DNA of 24,063 bases from a virus. The translations under genes were made by a program, and so were the position numbers. The first letter of the stretch is position 1. The number at the start of each line of letters is the position of its first letter. Under the pieces are notes generated by a model. The model was given only the letters and a program-made list of their open reading frames with translations. It searched no databases and was not told the DNA's origin. The stretch covers positions 1 through 24,063 of the IMG/VR virus record IMGVR_UViG_3300042384_000595, one strand, 5' to 3'. Below are positions 1-7,488 of the stretch, piece by piece.

Positions 1-269
1 CCGTTGGCGGCGTTGCAGTGGATCGAAACCATGATATCCCCGCGGTATTGCCGGGCGATAGCTGCGCGTTGCCCGACAGGTGCGGGGTCCTTGTGATCGA
101 CCCGGGTCCTTACGACACGATGACCAGCGGCGAGCAGGATGCCGCGCAACTGGTTTGCCCATGCCATCGCGATCGTGGCCTCACAATGCTCCTCAGAGCA
201 TGCACCTGGGTCGTAAACGCCTGCGCGGCGGTTGCCGAGTCCATGGCCGGGGTCGAGGATGATGGTCAT
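1..269 (-). CDS. N-acetylmuramoyl-L-alanine amidase (Amidase_3), endolysin, 3' end cut by window edge
   Basis: Cuts the amide bond between muramic acid and the stem peptide of peptidoglycan, and so is the phage lysin. The first 89 codons are visible. Residues 5-10 read LDPGHG, the first zinc-binding His motif of Amidase_3. An acidic cluster at residues 26-30 (EEHCE) should supply the metal-binding Glu, and residues 82-87 (SIHCNA) match the second His motif. The N-terminus has no signal peptide, so release would depend on a holin. The start is fixed by an ATGA overlap with the stop of the lipoprotein gene upstream. It is the last gene of a four-gene overlapping lysis cassette. The C-terminal part lies beyond the left edge, so any cell-wall-binding domain cannot be seen. 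The motifs are seen directly; the lytic role is inferred from family and position. Confidence 0.88.
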   Translation of the reverse strand, partial: MTIILDPGHGLGNRRAGVYDPGACSEEHCEATIAMAWANQLRGILLAAGHRVVRTRVDHKDPAPVGQRAAIARQYRGDIMVSIHCNAAN

Positions 270-439
270 TTCGTAGGGACGATGCCGCGGCTGATTTCGG
301 TGGCGGCGACGACGGACGCCTGGTCAATTCCGCGTTGCTCGATCACGGTCACGGTGCCATCCGGCGACGTGGTGGTGGTGGTAGTTGAGACGCACGAGGT
401 AAGGCAGACGGCGACGAGGGCGATGGCGATGATTTTCAT
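266..439 (-). CDS. small lipoprotein in lysis cassette (outer-spanin-like by position)
   Basis: A 57-residue protein with a lipoprotein signal: a charged start (MK), a hydrophobic stretch at residues 3-14, and the lipobox LTSC at 13-16 with Cys16 as the expected lipidated residue. A run of six Thr follows, then about 30 polar residues. The start overlaps the stop of the 49-codon gene upstream (TAATG) and its stop overlaps the amidase start (ATGA), so translation looks coupled. In phages of Gram-negative hosts, small lipoproteins beside holin and endolysin genes often act as outer-membrane spanins such as Rz1. This one is not proline-rich as Rz1 is, so the spanin role is an inference from position and lipidation only. 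Confidence 0.75.
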   Translation of the reverse strand: MKIIAIALVAVCLTSCVSTTTTTTSPDGTVTVIEQRGIDQASVVAATEISRGIVPTK

Positions 440-588
440 TAGTCCTTTTTGATGATGTTGATGGCACCGACGAGGGCGAGCCCGACAGCGATGATAGCTT
501 CGATGAGTTCGGGCGCGATCTGCACGCCAAACGCGGTCATGACGAGGATGATTCCGCGCCAGGTTGATTCTTGTTTGAGTCGGTTCAT
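439..588 (-). CDS. 49-residue membrane protein, holin candidate
   Basis: The product has a short charged N-terminus (MNRLKQE), a hydrophobic stretch at about residues 12-23, a small polar turn with PE at 26-27, a second hydrophobic stretch at about 29-45 and a basic end (IIKKD). Two short transmembrane segments in a tiny protein directly upstream of a lipoprotein and an amidase fit a class II holin, which would open the inner membrane for the endolysin. The start is fixed by an ATGA overlap with the previous gene, and ACC directly precedes the ATG. It is below the length cut-off of many gene finders. The reading frame, hydrophobicity and overlaps are seen; the holin function is inferred. Confidence 0.75.
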   Translation of the reverse strand: MNRLKQESTWRGIILVMTAFGVQIAPELIEAIIAVGLALVGAINIIKKD

Positions 589-911
589 GGTTTTAGGTTC
601 GTTTTCACTTCTCGCAGCACGATGGAATTTTGATTGATCACCTCCTGATTTTGCGTAGTCAGGGAGATGAGGGTCTGCATGTTCCGCTCGCGCTCTGCAT
701 CCCGCGCCTCGTGTTTCGCCTCGCTCTTATCCAGCCGCGCCAGCAGCCAGCGGATCGCCAGCAGGGTTCCGGCGAGCGCACCCAGCGGACCTAACAATGG
801 CCCGATCCAATCAGGATTTGTCGCGGTTGCGATGATCCCGCCGATCCTGCCTCCTGCGATGGCTGAGAGAGGGACTGCGGCGGCGGCGGTGAGTTGTGCG
901 GTGAGTGTCAT
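585..911 (-). CDS. membrane protein with C-terminal coiled coil (holin or inner-spanin candidate)
   Basis: A 108-residue protein. It has a hydrophobic Ala/Gly/Ile-rich N-terminal half with two possible membrane segments (about residues 8-30 and 36-57). From about residue 58 a charged helical tail rich in Lys, Glu, Arg and Gln runs to the end and looks like a coiled coil. Its stop overlaps the start of the 49-codon holin candidate (ATGA). A membrane anchor plus a periplasmic or cytoplasmic coiled coil beside a lipoprotein gene fits an inner-membrane spanin (Rz-like), but a holin or holin-regulator role is equally possible. No family motif was recognised. Confidence 0.7.
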   Translation of the reverse strand: MTLTAQLTAAAAVPLSAIAGGRIGGIIATATNPDWIGPLLGPLGALAGTLLAIRWLLARLDKSEAKHEARDAERERNMQTLISLTTQNQEVINQNSIVLREVKTNLKP

Positions 912-923
912 GAGTCGGAAAAG

Positions 924-1241
924 TTATGCCCAGAATTGCTGCGGGCAGTCCTCGGGGCGTGGGTCGCCGGATGTGGATGACCAATGGATGAACACCTCGC
1001 CGCCTTCAGGAATCGGGATGCCTACGAGGTCACGGAACAGCACCCAGTATTGCCCGTCTCCGGTGAGGGCGGGGTCCTCGTCGCCACCTGTAAAATGTTC
1101 GCCGATGACGCACAGCGCGTGCGTGTGACTGGCGAGGTTGGATTGCACCACGCCTGACTCGTCGGGCGAAGCGAAGCCGTTGGCGATGCCGAATTGTTCG
1201 GCATGGGCTTTGCTGGGGAATACTAGCAGATAATCGGTCAT
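924..1241 (-). CDS. hypothetical protein after tail fibre gene
   Basis: A 105-residue soluble protein starting MTDYLLVFPS, with no signal peptide or membrane segment. The chosen ATG overlaps the stop of the tail fibre gene (ATGA), which is why I reject the longer frame opening at 1313. Two His residues (SHTHA, about residues 38-42) and a Trp-containing end (FIHWSSTSGDP) are visible, but I recognise no domain. Position directly after the long fibre gene and before lysis genes suggests a fibre-tip, fibre-assembly or adaptor protein. This is inference from context only. Confidence 0.7.
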   Translation of the reverse strand: MTDYLLVFPSKAHAEQFGIANGFASPDESGVVQSNLASHTHALCVIGEHFTGGDEDPALTGDGQYWVLFRDLVGIPIPEGGEVFIHWSSTSGDPRPEDCPQQFWA

Positions 1242-3385
1242 GACGTGAGGGATTGGAGTTTGAAGTTGGTGAGGCGCTTGCGGTAGTAGCGGAGGGAGGT
1301 GATGTGGCCGCACATGGTATTGCCGCCTTGCCCCGCACCAATCCGCATGCGATCAACCGTTGGGATCGTGCCAGTGTTATCAGCGACTACGCTGCCACCA
1401 TTGATGCTAGATGCAAAATCGTTGACTTTGTATGCGCCGATCAGTTTGAACGCGGTATTTCCAACAACTGTTCCCGCGTCAATAGCCACAAGTTCACTAT
1501 TACCGTCCGCTACTTTGAAAAAGGGATTAGTCCCCTCTGTTCTGAGGCGTATCATTTCATTCGCGGTATCGTCATCTGTTGCAAGAACAGTTCGATCTCC
1601 ACTCGCGGGAGTGAATGCGTTTGCAAACATCGTCCCCTCACTCTGGTTATAAAACCCACTAAAATTACTCCCCGTGATGCTGCACACATCCTCGCTGCGG
1701 GTCAGGGCTGCCGTGGTCGTCGGGATGTAGCTGGTGGGGAATGCGCCTGCTTCGAGTTGTGCGCCCCATGCGTAGATGCCAGATCCGACAGTTCCTAAGT
1801 AAGTCCCCCATTTTCCCAATGTGCTAGAATCTGCTGGACCGATAGTAACCTGTGTTACCCCCGACCCTGCTGATGTAACGGTAGCGGTGCAGCGATACCA
1901 ACCATCTGGAAGCGCAATAATTTGTGGCGAAGTGACTCCAGATCCAGAACCTAGTGTTCCAGCGTTTACCCCACCAATGATAAAGTTTTGAAATTGGTTT
2001 CCGAAAGTTGTCCCAAAGGCTAATTGCGCGAAGTCCCTTTCTCCAGCTTTGAGGAAGCAAGAGTAGGTGTATACGGTGGAAGCAACGGCTGTTACCGTTC
2101 CGATCAAGATTCTCCTCTCAAGCAATACACTGTTTTCTGTGATCTTATCGGCAGTTATTGCGCCTGATGGGCTTGCGATTACATTTGTAGCTACTGCTAC
2201 CCTCCCAGCATCGTTTGACCAAGAAGTTCCAAAATCCTCACTCCGCAAAAGCAAATTCGCCCGCTGCTCCTCAATCAGCAAGCCTTTGCACGCAAGCGTT
2301 AGCGGGTCGTGGTCGAAGCGGGGTTCGTTGACTGCGGCAGATTGAATCAAGCCATTACTCCCCACGAACGTCGCAGTCGAAGCACGCGTGAATACCGGAG
2401 TCGGGCCTCTGCGGGCGATCAGCGTTTTGTCGCGGGAGAACTGGAGGTTGAGGCTCAAAAACTCATCGTCTGAATCCAGCTCGCGGTCCACGTCGAGCGC
2501 GTAGGGGATGATCCAACGGCTTTGCGCCGAGCTGTAAAGGTAGAGGATTTCCGTGGTCGTCCCCATCCATAACATCCCGTCGGTCGGCGAGACCGGGGCG
2601 GCGTCGGCGATGGTTACCGGGCCGATGCCTTGGATGCCTTGGATGCCCTGGTCGCCGGTCGCGTAAAAGTCGAACGTGACGACCTCGTTGTTGGAGAACG
2701 CAGAGCCGGAAACATACGTGCCGTTGATGTGATAGTGGTTGCCCTCGTCGGTGACGCTGGTCACAAGGAAATTGAAATGGCTGGTGTCCGCGTTTGAGTT
2801 GCTGCGGATGACGACTCGCGCCTTGATCGCCGAGGTTGAGTCGTCGATCAATGCCAGTAATGCGCTGATGTCCGTGCCGTTGAAATCCGTGTCTCGAATC
2901 GAGATGCGCGTCACGGCGCTCAAGGTCGAGCTGTTAAATTTGAGATGCCCATGATTGGGTGAACCGGGGCTTGTGTTCGTGTCGAAACTGTATTTTAGCC
3001 CGGCACGGTCGCCTTGGTCGCCTTGCGGTCCCTGCGCCCCGGTTGCGCCGGTCAATCCCACCTCGCCTTGAGGTCCACGCGGGACAACGAAATCCAGCAC
3101 CTGCTCGCCCGGATCGCCGGTAATCGTGACGCTGCCGCCTGCTCCGGGGGCGGAGGTCGAGACGGTGCCAATCTCTAGCCGGGAGGCATCAGCGGCTTCG
3201 TTGGCAGATATAGCGGCGGCTGTCGCGGATGCTTCGGCGGCTTCAGCGAAACCTAGCGCGGTGTTTTGCTGGTTGAGCCATTGGGTTAGCGTGCCGATGA
3301 AGCCATTGGCCAAGGCGAGCTGATAGGCGTCCCGCGCAACGGTGATCGGCGCGGTGATTTCGTTCGTGATGGTCTGGATGCTCAT
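1238..3385 (-). CDS. tail fibre / receptor-binding protein, collagen-like with LamG-like C-terminus
   Basis: A 715-residue structural protein, the largest in the window. Residues 1-75 are helical and Ala-rich. Residues 90-130 hold collagen-like Gly-X-Y repeats (GPQGEVGLTGATGAQGPQ), and a second short stretch, GDQGIQGIQGIG, lies at 244-255. Residues about 330-565 resemble a module common in phage appendages, with GLLIEEQRANLL near 368 and WGAQLEAGAFPTSYIP near 540. Residues about 580-715 look like a LamG/concanavalin-type sandwich, ending in the typical LRYYRKRLTNFKLQSL. The start overlaps the stop of the previous gene by ATGA. Part of the C-terminal coding stretch (about 1800-2350) appears more AT-rich than the N-terminal half, which would fit exchange of receptor-binding modules. 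The receptor-binding role is inferred from architecture and gene order. Confidence 0.85.
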   Translation of the reverse strand: MSIQTITNEITAPITVARDAYQLALANGFIGTLTQWLNQQNTALGFAEAAEASATAAAISANEAADASRLEIGTVSTSAPGAGGSVTITGDPGEQVLDFVVPRGPQGEVGLTGATGAQGPQGDQGDRAGLKYSFDTNTSPGSPNHGHLKFNSSTLSAVTRISIRDTDFNGTDISALLALIDDSTSAIKARVVIRSNSNADTSHFNFLVTSVTDEGNHYHINGTYVSGSAFSNNEVVTFDFYATGDQGIQGIQGIGPVTIADAAPVSPTDGMLWMGTTTEILYLYSSAQSRWIIPYALDVDRELDSDDEFLSLNLQFSRDKTLIARRGPTPVFTRASTATFVGSNGLIQSAAVNEPRFDHDPLTLACKGLLIEEQRANLLLRSEDFGTSWSNDAGRVAVATNVIASPSGAITADKITENSVLLERRILIGTVTAVASTVYTYSCFLKAGERDFAQLAFGTTFGNQFQNFIIGGVNAGTLGSGSGVTSPQIIALPDGWYRCTATVTSAGSGVTQVTIGPADSSTLGKWGTYLGTVGSGIYAWGAQLEAGAFPTSYIPTTTAALTRSEDVCSITGSNFSGFYNQSEGTMFANAFTPASGDRTVLATDDDTANEMIRLRTEGTNPFFKVADGNSELVAIDAGTVVGNTAFKLIGAYKVNDFASSINGGSVVADNTGTIPTVDRMRIGAGQGGNTMCGHITSLRYYRKRLTNFKLQSLTS

Positions 3386-3744
3386 TTTGTGATTTGCGGA
3401 AGCACGGTTAGGACTCCACGATAAAATGTCAGAGGCGCGGCGTCATCCCCCTGCCAGAACTCCATGTCCCACTGCCATGTCCCGGTTTCTAGTGGCAAGG
3501 GTTGCACCTCTGGAACATGTGCAAGCCATGTGGTGGCGTTGGATATGACGATGGGGAGACTGTCGCCCGACTCGCTGTCGAACGTCACACCGAGCTTGCC
3601 ACCGCGCCGGAACTGCATCTTGACGCGGGAGAGTGGGAACTCGGGTTGCGCGTCGTTGATCAGCACCGGGCCGATGGCGGCGATGCCCTGCCATTTGTCA
3701 CCGGCGGTGGTGGCGGCGAGGTCGATTTGAATGGGGATGGACAT
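3382..3744 (-). CDS. distal tail protein, beta-rich (hypothetical)
   Basis: A 120-residue protein with alternating hydrophobic residues and a Trp/Phe-rich C-terminal third (TGTWQWDMEFWQGD at about 87-100, then a short strand ending VLTVLPQITK). This pattern fits a small beta-sandwich of the kind found in baseplate or fibre-connector proteins. The ATG overlaps the TAA stop of the upstream structural gene (TAATG), and its own stop overlaps the fibre start (ATGA). It probably sits between the 294-residue structural protein and the fibre. No enzymatic motif is visible and no family was recognised with confidence. Confidence 0.7.
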   Translation of the reverse strand: MSIPIQIDLAATTAGDKWQGIAAIGPVLINDAQPEFPLSRVKMQFRRGGKLGVTFDSESGDSLPIVISNATTWLAHVPEVQPLPLETGTWQWDMEFWQGDDAAPLTFYRGVLTVLPQITK

Positions 3745-4628
3745 TATGCGGTTGCTCCGATGACGGTGATCGAAACATCCGACACGCCGGATGCTGTTAA
3801 AGTCGCTGTTGTTCGGAAATCACCTCCCGGGGTCTCCGCTAAAAACAAAATCCTGTTTCCTGTATTCAACCCAAAACTATTCCCATCCTCGTCCAAATAA
3901 GTCACAGCCCCTATCGAACACTGTAAAAGCAGGCCTGCGATTGCGGTAACGACAGGAATCACATCACCCTCGAAATCCTTCCCATCGCCATCATAAATCT
4001 TCACTCCATCGCTAACTACTCCCGCCGTGGTGTTCGCGCTTGTGCTTGCGGTCGTAATACCCGTGCATGTGCCGTTGTTAAGCGCGATGTTTAGCGTTGC
4101 ATCGTTGGCCGCGTAAAGGTTGAGCGTTCCGCCCGGGACGGTATAGCTGGAGGTTGGTTTGCGTGTAAGGACGATTGCGGTGGTTGTTCCGCCCACTGAA
4201 AATAGCGCGGAGACCGCTGAATCAGCAGCAAGAGCGGTGCGGACCTTGCCTGCCCATGTTGCGGCAGTATCGGTGTTTGCAACAGCAACGCTGATAGTCT
4301 TGGGTGATCCCGTCATTCCCGCCGCAGTCACGACAACGGAAGCATTGCCCGCCGCCGTGATGGTTCCCGCCGCAGTTGCGGTTTCAACTTGTGCGGTGCC
4401 GGCCACGAACGCCGTGCTTCCGGTCGTGTCGCAATCGGCCAGGTCGATGGCCAGCTCATCGCCAGTCCCCACAAAAATGGCGCGGAGTGAATAGGCGACG
4501 TCGGCAGTCGGGAATCTAACTTGCGTTTGCGCGGTGCCGATCTGAGCGGAACCGATGACACCGGATGATGTATGCACCCCCGTCGCCTGTAACCCATAGA
4601 TAGCGCGGGCGTCTGAAATTGTAGCCAT
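3744..4628 (-). CDS. Ala/Thr-rich virion structural protein
   Basis: A 294-residue, beta-rich protein low in charged residues and rich in Ala, Thr, Val and Gly. After an N-terminal 60-residue segment, residues about 76-160 (GTAQVETATAAGTITAAG onward, with SPKTISVAVANTDTAATWA) resemble a repeat-like domain I know from phage tail and capsid decoration proteins. The C-terminal part (LDEDGNSFGLNTGNRILFL, then DVSITVIGATA) looks like another sandwich. The ATG at 4628 is preceded by one of four TTTGACATTCGCG elements, 28 nt upstream, so this gene may have its own transcript. Likely a tail-tip, baseplate or decoration protein; the exact role is unknown. Confidence 0.75.
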   Translation of the reverse strand: MATISDARAIYGLQATGVHTSSGVIGSAQIGTAQTQVRFPTADVAYSLRAIFVGTGDELAIDLADCDTTGSTAFVAGTAQVETATAAGTITAAGNASVVVTAAGMTGSPKTISVAVANTDTAATWAGKVRTALAADSAVSALFSVGGTTTAIVLTRKPTSSYTVPGGTLNLYAANDATLNIALNNGTCTGITTASTSANTTAGVVSDGVKIYDGDGKDFEGDVIPVVTAIAGLLLQCSIGAVTYLDEDGNSFGLNTGNRILFLAETPGGDFRTTATLTASGVSDVSITVIGATA

Positions 4629-4663
4629 GCGCAGGGTTTCGCTAATGCCCCGCGAATGTCAAA
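4629..4663 (-). promoter_or_regulatory. putative promoter-like element before the 294-residue structural gene
   Basis: Read on the minus strand, TTTGACATTCGCGGGGCA is followed by TTAGCGAAACCCTGCGC and then the ATG at 4628. TTGACA ends 28 nt before the ATG, and GAAACC begins 16 nt after it. The same arrangement occurs before the start codons at 12481, 14171 and 16547. TTGACA matches the -35 hexamer of housekeeping sigma factors; the GA[A/T] block sits where a -10 element would, although it does not match TATAAT. The element overlaps the TGA stop of the small gene upstream and also forms a 6-bp GC hairpin (4648-4653 with 4664-4669). Confidence 0.5.
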
Positions 4664-4835
4664 GCGGGGGTTGCTTGGCTGGCCCGCAACTCTTGCACCT
4701 GGCGACGGTGGAGGCTCCCTTGGTGGGCTGGGCGATAACGACGCCCACCGGCTTCTCCGGCGTTCCCATCGCGTAGGTCGGTGGCTTGGTGTCACGCTTG
4801 CGCGGGCGAGGCCATGGCGTCGGCTCAGAACTCAT
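4659..4835 (-). CDS. short basic protein with CxxC motif (hypothetical)
   Basis: A 58-residue reading frame starting MSSEPTPWPRPRKRD, rich in Pro, Lys and Arg, ending CKSCGPAKQPPL with one CxxC pair near residues 48-51. Its start lies 11 nt inside the end of the 401-residue gene. A longer frame begins at 4976 but would overlap that gene by about 150 nt, so I prefer the internal ATG. The small size, single CxxC and position in the distal tail block give no clear function; a metal-binding tail-tip accessory or assembly factor is possible. It may also not be translated, so confidence is moderate. Confidence 0.5.
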   Translation of the reverse strand: MSSEPTPWPRPRKRDTKPPTYAMGTPEKPVGVVIAQPTKGASTVARCKSCGPAKQPPL

Positions 4836-6030
4836 ACACCTCCCCGTGTGCGGTTGGTTTTTGCCCGAGGGATGCGGAGCGGTAACAGATGACGAGTTGA
4901 TTGACGACCCGGGTCTCGCCTGGCCCATCAGGAATTGCGATTTCAAACCACTCCGACCATTCGTCGCTGCCATCATAGACCCACGAACGCGAGGCTGTCA
5001 GCGTTGGTCCTGATGGTTCAGCGCCGGGATCGTCGGGAATCTCCGGCTCGTCGCCACGCTCTTCGTCGTCTTCGGCGTCCTCCCAGATTTCATGCGCGGC
5101 GGTGGCGGCATCGAAGGCGTCTTGGAGTGCTCGCCATGCGCTCCATTCAGTGGGAAAAAACACCTCGTCGCCCTGCCATTCGTAGGTGGTGCGGCGGGTG
5201 GGTTCGATCGGTTCGTCTCCGCGTTCGTCCTCATCGGCGGCAGTCCATTCGGCGTGCGCGATCACCCAAGCGGCGTGTGCAACATCGAAGGTGGTCACCG
5301 GTGGTTCGTCGCCTCTCGTTTCTGGGTCGGCAGCGTCCCATGCAAGCCACGCTGCGCTGGTTGCATCCCACCGCTCGCCGGCGGGGATGCCGATGCGGTA
5401 GCGGGCGAGAGTAACGATCGCGGAATGAGGCTCCTCTGTCGCGACTCCCCGGCAACTCAGGTAGGCCAATGATGCGCTTGATCCGCATGTCGTGGCCGGG
5501 CCCCACTCCTCATCATCTAGCTTTTCGGCTGTTTCCGATATTAGGGACGGGGCGTCTACCGGGTCGGTGAATGTGATCGATGCGGTGATCGTGTCCGTGA
5601 ATTCCTCGTACTCCACTGTATAGCTTCCGGAATAAACTCCGCCGCCGTATGTATCTATTAGTGAAACCGTAAAAACCGATCCAACTTCTGTGGTTGGTGA
5701 AGGATACCCGAACACGTTGTATACCGCGCCCGCATTAACCGCTGATTCCAAAGATTGAGAAAACGGTTCAGATTCAGGATCGCTGGATGTCTGGGTTTGC
5801 TCCTGCGAAACATTACGATAAGTACGAACATAATCGGGGCAAGGAATCGTGTCCTCGAAATCTTCATCCCAACCAATGCCGACCGCTGATCGCCATGTTG
5901 AAATCGACCAGCCCACCGCCAACTGCGTCACCTGCTTAGACTGACACTCCCTCCTCGGTGCCTCGCACGCATCCGGCAGGCACGAGCAGCAGCCGATGGC
6001 GGTAACGTCTTGGGAGGTGCGGATGTCCAT
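4825..6030 (-). CDS. distal tail protein with acidic RGDEP repeats
   Basis: A 401-residue protein with three parts. Residues 1-60 contain a Cys-rich patch (C14, C15, C17, C22, C29). Residues about 95-220 look beta-rich (TVSLIDTYGGGVYSGSYTVEY). Residues about 220-335 hold three imperfect Trp/Ala/acidic repeats, each ending in RGDEP (239-243, 270-274, 325-329), and a short C-terminal sandwich follows (RSWVYDGSDEWSEWFEIAIP). It starts one base after the upstream gene ends. The acidic helical repeats suggest a stalk or spacer. The position between tape measure and fibre implies a tail-tip or baseplate component. No catalytic motif was seen and the family is not known to me. Confidence 0.7.
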   Translation of the reverse strand: MDIRTSQDVTAIGCCSCLPDACEAPRRECQSKQVTQLAVGWSISTWRSAVGIGWDEDFEDTIPCPDYVRTYRNVSQEQTQTSSDPESEPFSQSLESAVNAGAVYNVFGYPSPTTEVGSVFTVSLIDTYGGGVYSGSYTVEYEEFTDTITASITFTDPVDAPSLISETAEKLDDEEWGPATTCGSSASLAYLSCRGVATEEPHSAIVTLARYRIGIPAGERWDATSAAWLAWDAADPETRGDEPPVTTFDVAHAAWVIAHAEWTAADEDERGDEPIEPTRRTTYEWQGDEVFFPTEWSAWRALQDAFDAATAAHEIWEDAEDDEERGDEPEIPDDPGAEPSGPTLTASRSWVYDGSDEWSEWFEIAIPDGPGETRVVNQLVICYRSASLGQKPTAHGEVYEF

Positions 6031-6031
6031 A

Positions 6032-6637
6032 TCAGTCTGCGGTCAGGGTGCCGCCGCAATGGTTGATCGTGATGTTGCCGCAGCGGACGGATTCCAACGT
6101 CGCCGCGCCGTCCAGGATCGTGAGCTTGCCAATCGGGATGATGATCTTGCCGACGCCGGTGGTGAGTAGCGGGCGGGTGTTTGCGGGGTATTGGGTCACT
6201 GGTTCAGCAGCCCATGAGACGGATTTCCAGAATCCCGAAGGTGTGGTCTCGGTGCTGGTTTCGAGTCCCGGCAAAAGGATTTCGTTGGCATCGTCGCGGT
6301 TGGCGGTCACTGAAATTTCCAGATAGATCAGGGTCACGCCATCATCTTCAAGGTTCTCAATTTCCTTGTTGGGGACGTTGAAGTTTTTGATGCCTGCTTG
6401 GATAAATCCGCCACGGATTCCGGTCTTGGTGGTTTCGCCGACGGTGTAGGTGATCACCTCACCGAATGGGCAAGTGGTGGATGCGGCACCGCCGCGCCCG
6501 CCGCTTGTGTTAACCTCGAACACCCGATCCCTCAGTTGCTGTAAGGCGCGATCAACCTCCTTGCACCAGCCAATCAAGGCGAGTCCTGCGTGCGAGCGTC
6601 TCGGCAGGGTAACGGTTCCTCGTGGTCGAATTATCAT
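6032..6637 (-). CDS. distal tail protein (hypothetical)
   Basis: A 201-residue soluble protein beginning MIIRPRGTVTLPRRSHAG, with a short helical segment at residues 20-42 (GLALIGWCKEVDRALQQLRDRV) and beta-rich sequence afterwards, including GGFIQAGIKNFNVPN and a C-terminal KIIIPIGKLTILDG strand block. The stop of the preceding gene is separated from the ATG only by CC (TAA CC ATG), and no Shine-Dalgarno sequence is visible, so re-initiation is likely. Its place between the 282-residue tail gene and the RGDEP-repeat gene marks it as part of the tail tip. I recognise no named family. Confidence 0.7.
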   Translation of the reverse strand: MIIRPRGTVTLPRRSHAGLALIGWCKEVDRALQQLRDRVFEVNTSGGRGGAASTTCPFGEVITYTVGETTKTGIRGGFIQAGIKNFNVPNKEIENLEDDGVTLIYLEISVTANRDDANEILLPGLETSTETTPSGFWKSVSWAAEPVTQYPANTRPLLTTGVGKIIIPIGKLTILDGAATLESVRCGNITINHCGGTLTAD

Positions 6638-6639
6638 GG

Positions 6640-7488
6640 TTAGGTCTGTAGGAATTCATCATGCCCGCCGTCGTCAGAGAGTAGATAGGTTAGCGAGTTG
6701 TCGAAAAGAAAGTCGCCGCTGCCGTTTTGTTCCTCATCCACGCCGACAAGCAGCCAGTTGCGCCCGGCACCGGGAGTCGGCGGGTTGCCTGTTGGTGTAT
6801 CGATCTTGCCGAGCTTGTTGAGTTGCGCGGCGGTCACTCCCTTGTTGCCTTGCCAGCGGTGGTGATATTCGTAGGTGGCCATGCGGTAGGTCGTGCGTCC
6901 CTCTGCGATCCTGGCCGCGAATTCAATCGCATCCTCGCTTGTCAGCTGTTGGTCTTCGGGGCGAATGGTGTAGGACTCGCCACCCGTTTCGTTTGCCAGA
7001 ACGTATCCGCCGGGGGGGAACGGATCTTCGACGTATAACCATACCCCCGTGAGAAGTTTCCCAAGTGAGTTGCGCTCTTTGACTTCCAGATTCTTCCATT
7101 TCGGATGTTCATTCAATGGCGCATCCACCAGAACGCCACGCTTGGAAAACGTCGGTCTTGCCGCGGTTTCCGGTGGTGTAAATTCCGAGGTTGAGCCGCT
7201 AGTGAATCCGACAAACTCGACGCTGATTTGCTGCCAGCCGCCGGGGATGTTTTGGATACCCTTGATCGTGACGAGGCGCATGTAAGCGAATAGCTCGTCA
7301 CAATTCGGATCGAGTGATTGCAGAGTTGCGCCGCTTGGAAACGCCTCCTTGACTCTGTAGTTGTCAAGATCGCCCTTGCGAATTCGGAAGGATTGCGTTG
7401 CCTGCCATCCTCCGTTTTCGTTTTGCGATGCGTTGAAATCATCCTGCGGGACGATGGAGTTTGGTGTGTGTCCGTAGAGCTTTCCCAT
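6640..7488 (-). CDS. tail protein downstream of tape measure
   Basis: A 282-residue soluble protein starting MGKLYGHTPNSIVPQDDF, mixed alpha/beta, without signal peptide. Aromatic-rich stretches include GGWQQISVEFVGFTSG (about residues 83-98) and YEYHHRWQGNKG (about 205-216). The ATG overlaps the TAA stop of the tape-measure gene (TAATG). In siphoviruses the gene directly after the tape measure usually encodes the distal tail protein (Dit or gpM-type), so a tail-tip role is the best inference. I could not confirm a Dit fold by eye. Confidence 0.7.
   Translation of the reverse strand: MGKLYGHTPNSIVPQDDFNASQNENGGWQATQSFRIRKGDLDNYRVKEAFPSGATLQSLDPNCDELFAYMRLVTIKGIQNIPGGWQQISVEFVGFTSGSTSEFTPPETAARPTFSKRGVLVDAPLNEHPKWKNLEVKERNSLGKLLTGVWLYVEDPFPPGGYVLANETGGESYTIRPEDQQLTSEDAIEFAARIAEGRTTYRMATYEYHHRWQGNKGVTAAQLNKLGKIDTPTGNPPTPGAGRNWLLVGVDEEQNGSGDFLFDNSLTYLLSDDGGHDEFLQT

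Noticed and set aside
4648-4669. Perfect 6-bp GC hairpin around the element before 4628
   Set aside because: The other three copies do not form it, so it is not part of the shared element; it could still act as a weak local terminator.
7366-7376. TTGACA inside the tail gene after the tape measure
   Set aside because: It is explained by codons for Leu-Asp-Asn, lacks TTCGCG, and no start codon lies at 28-29 nt.
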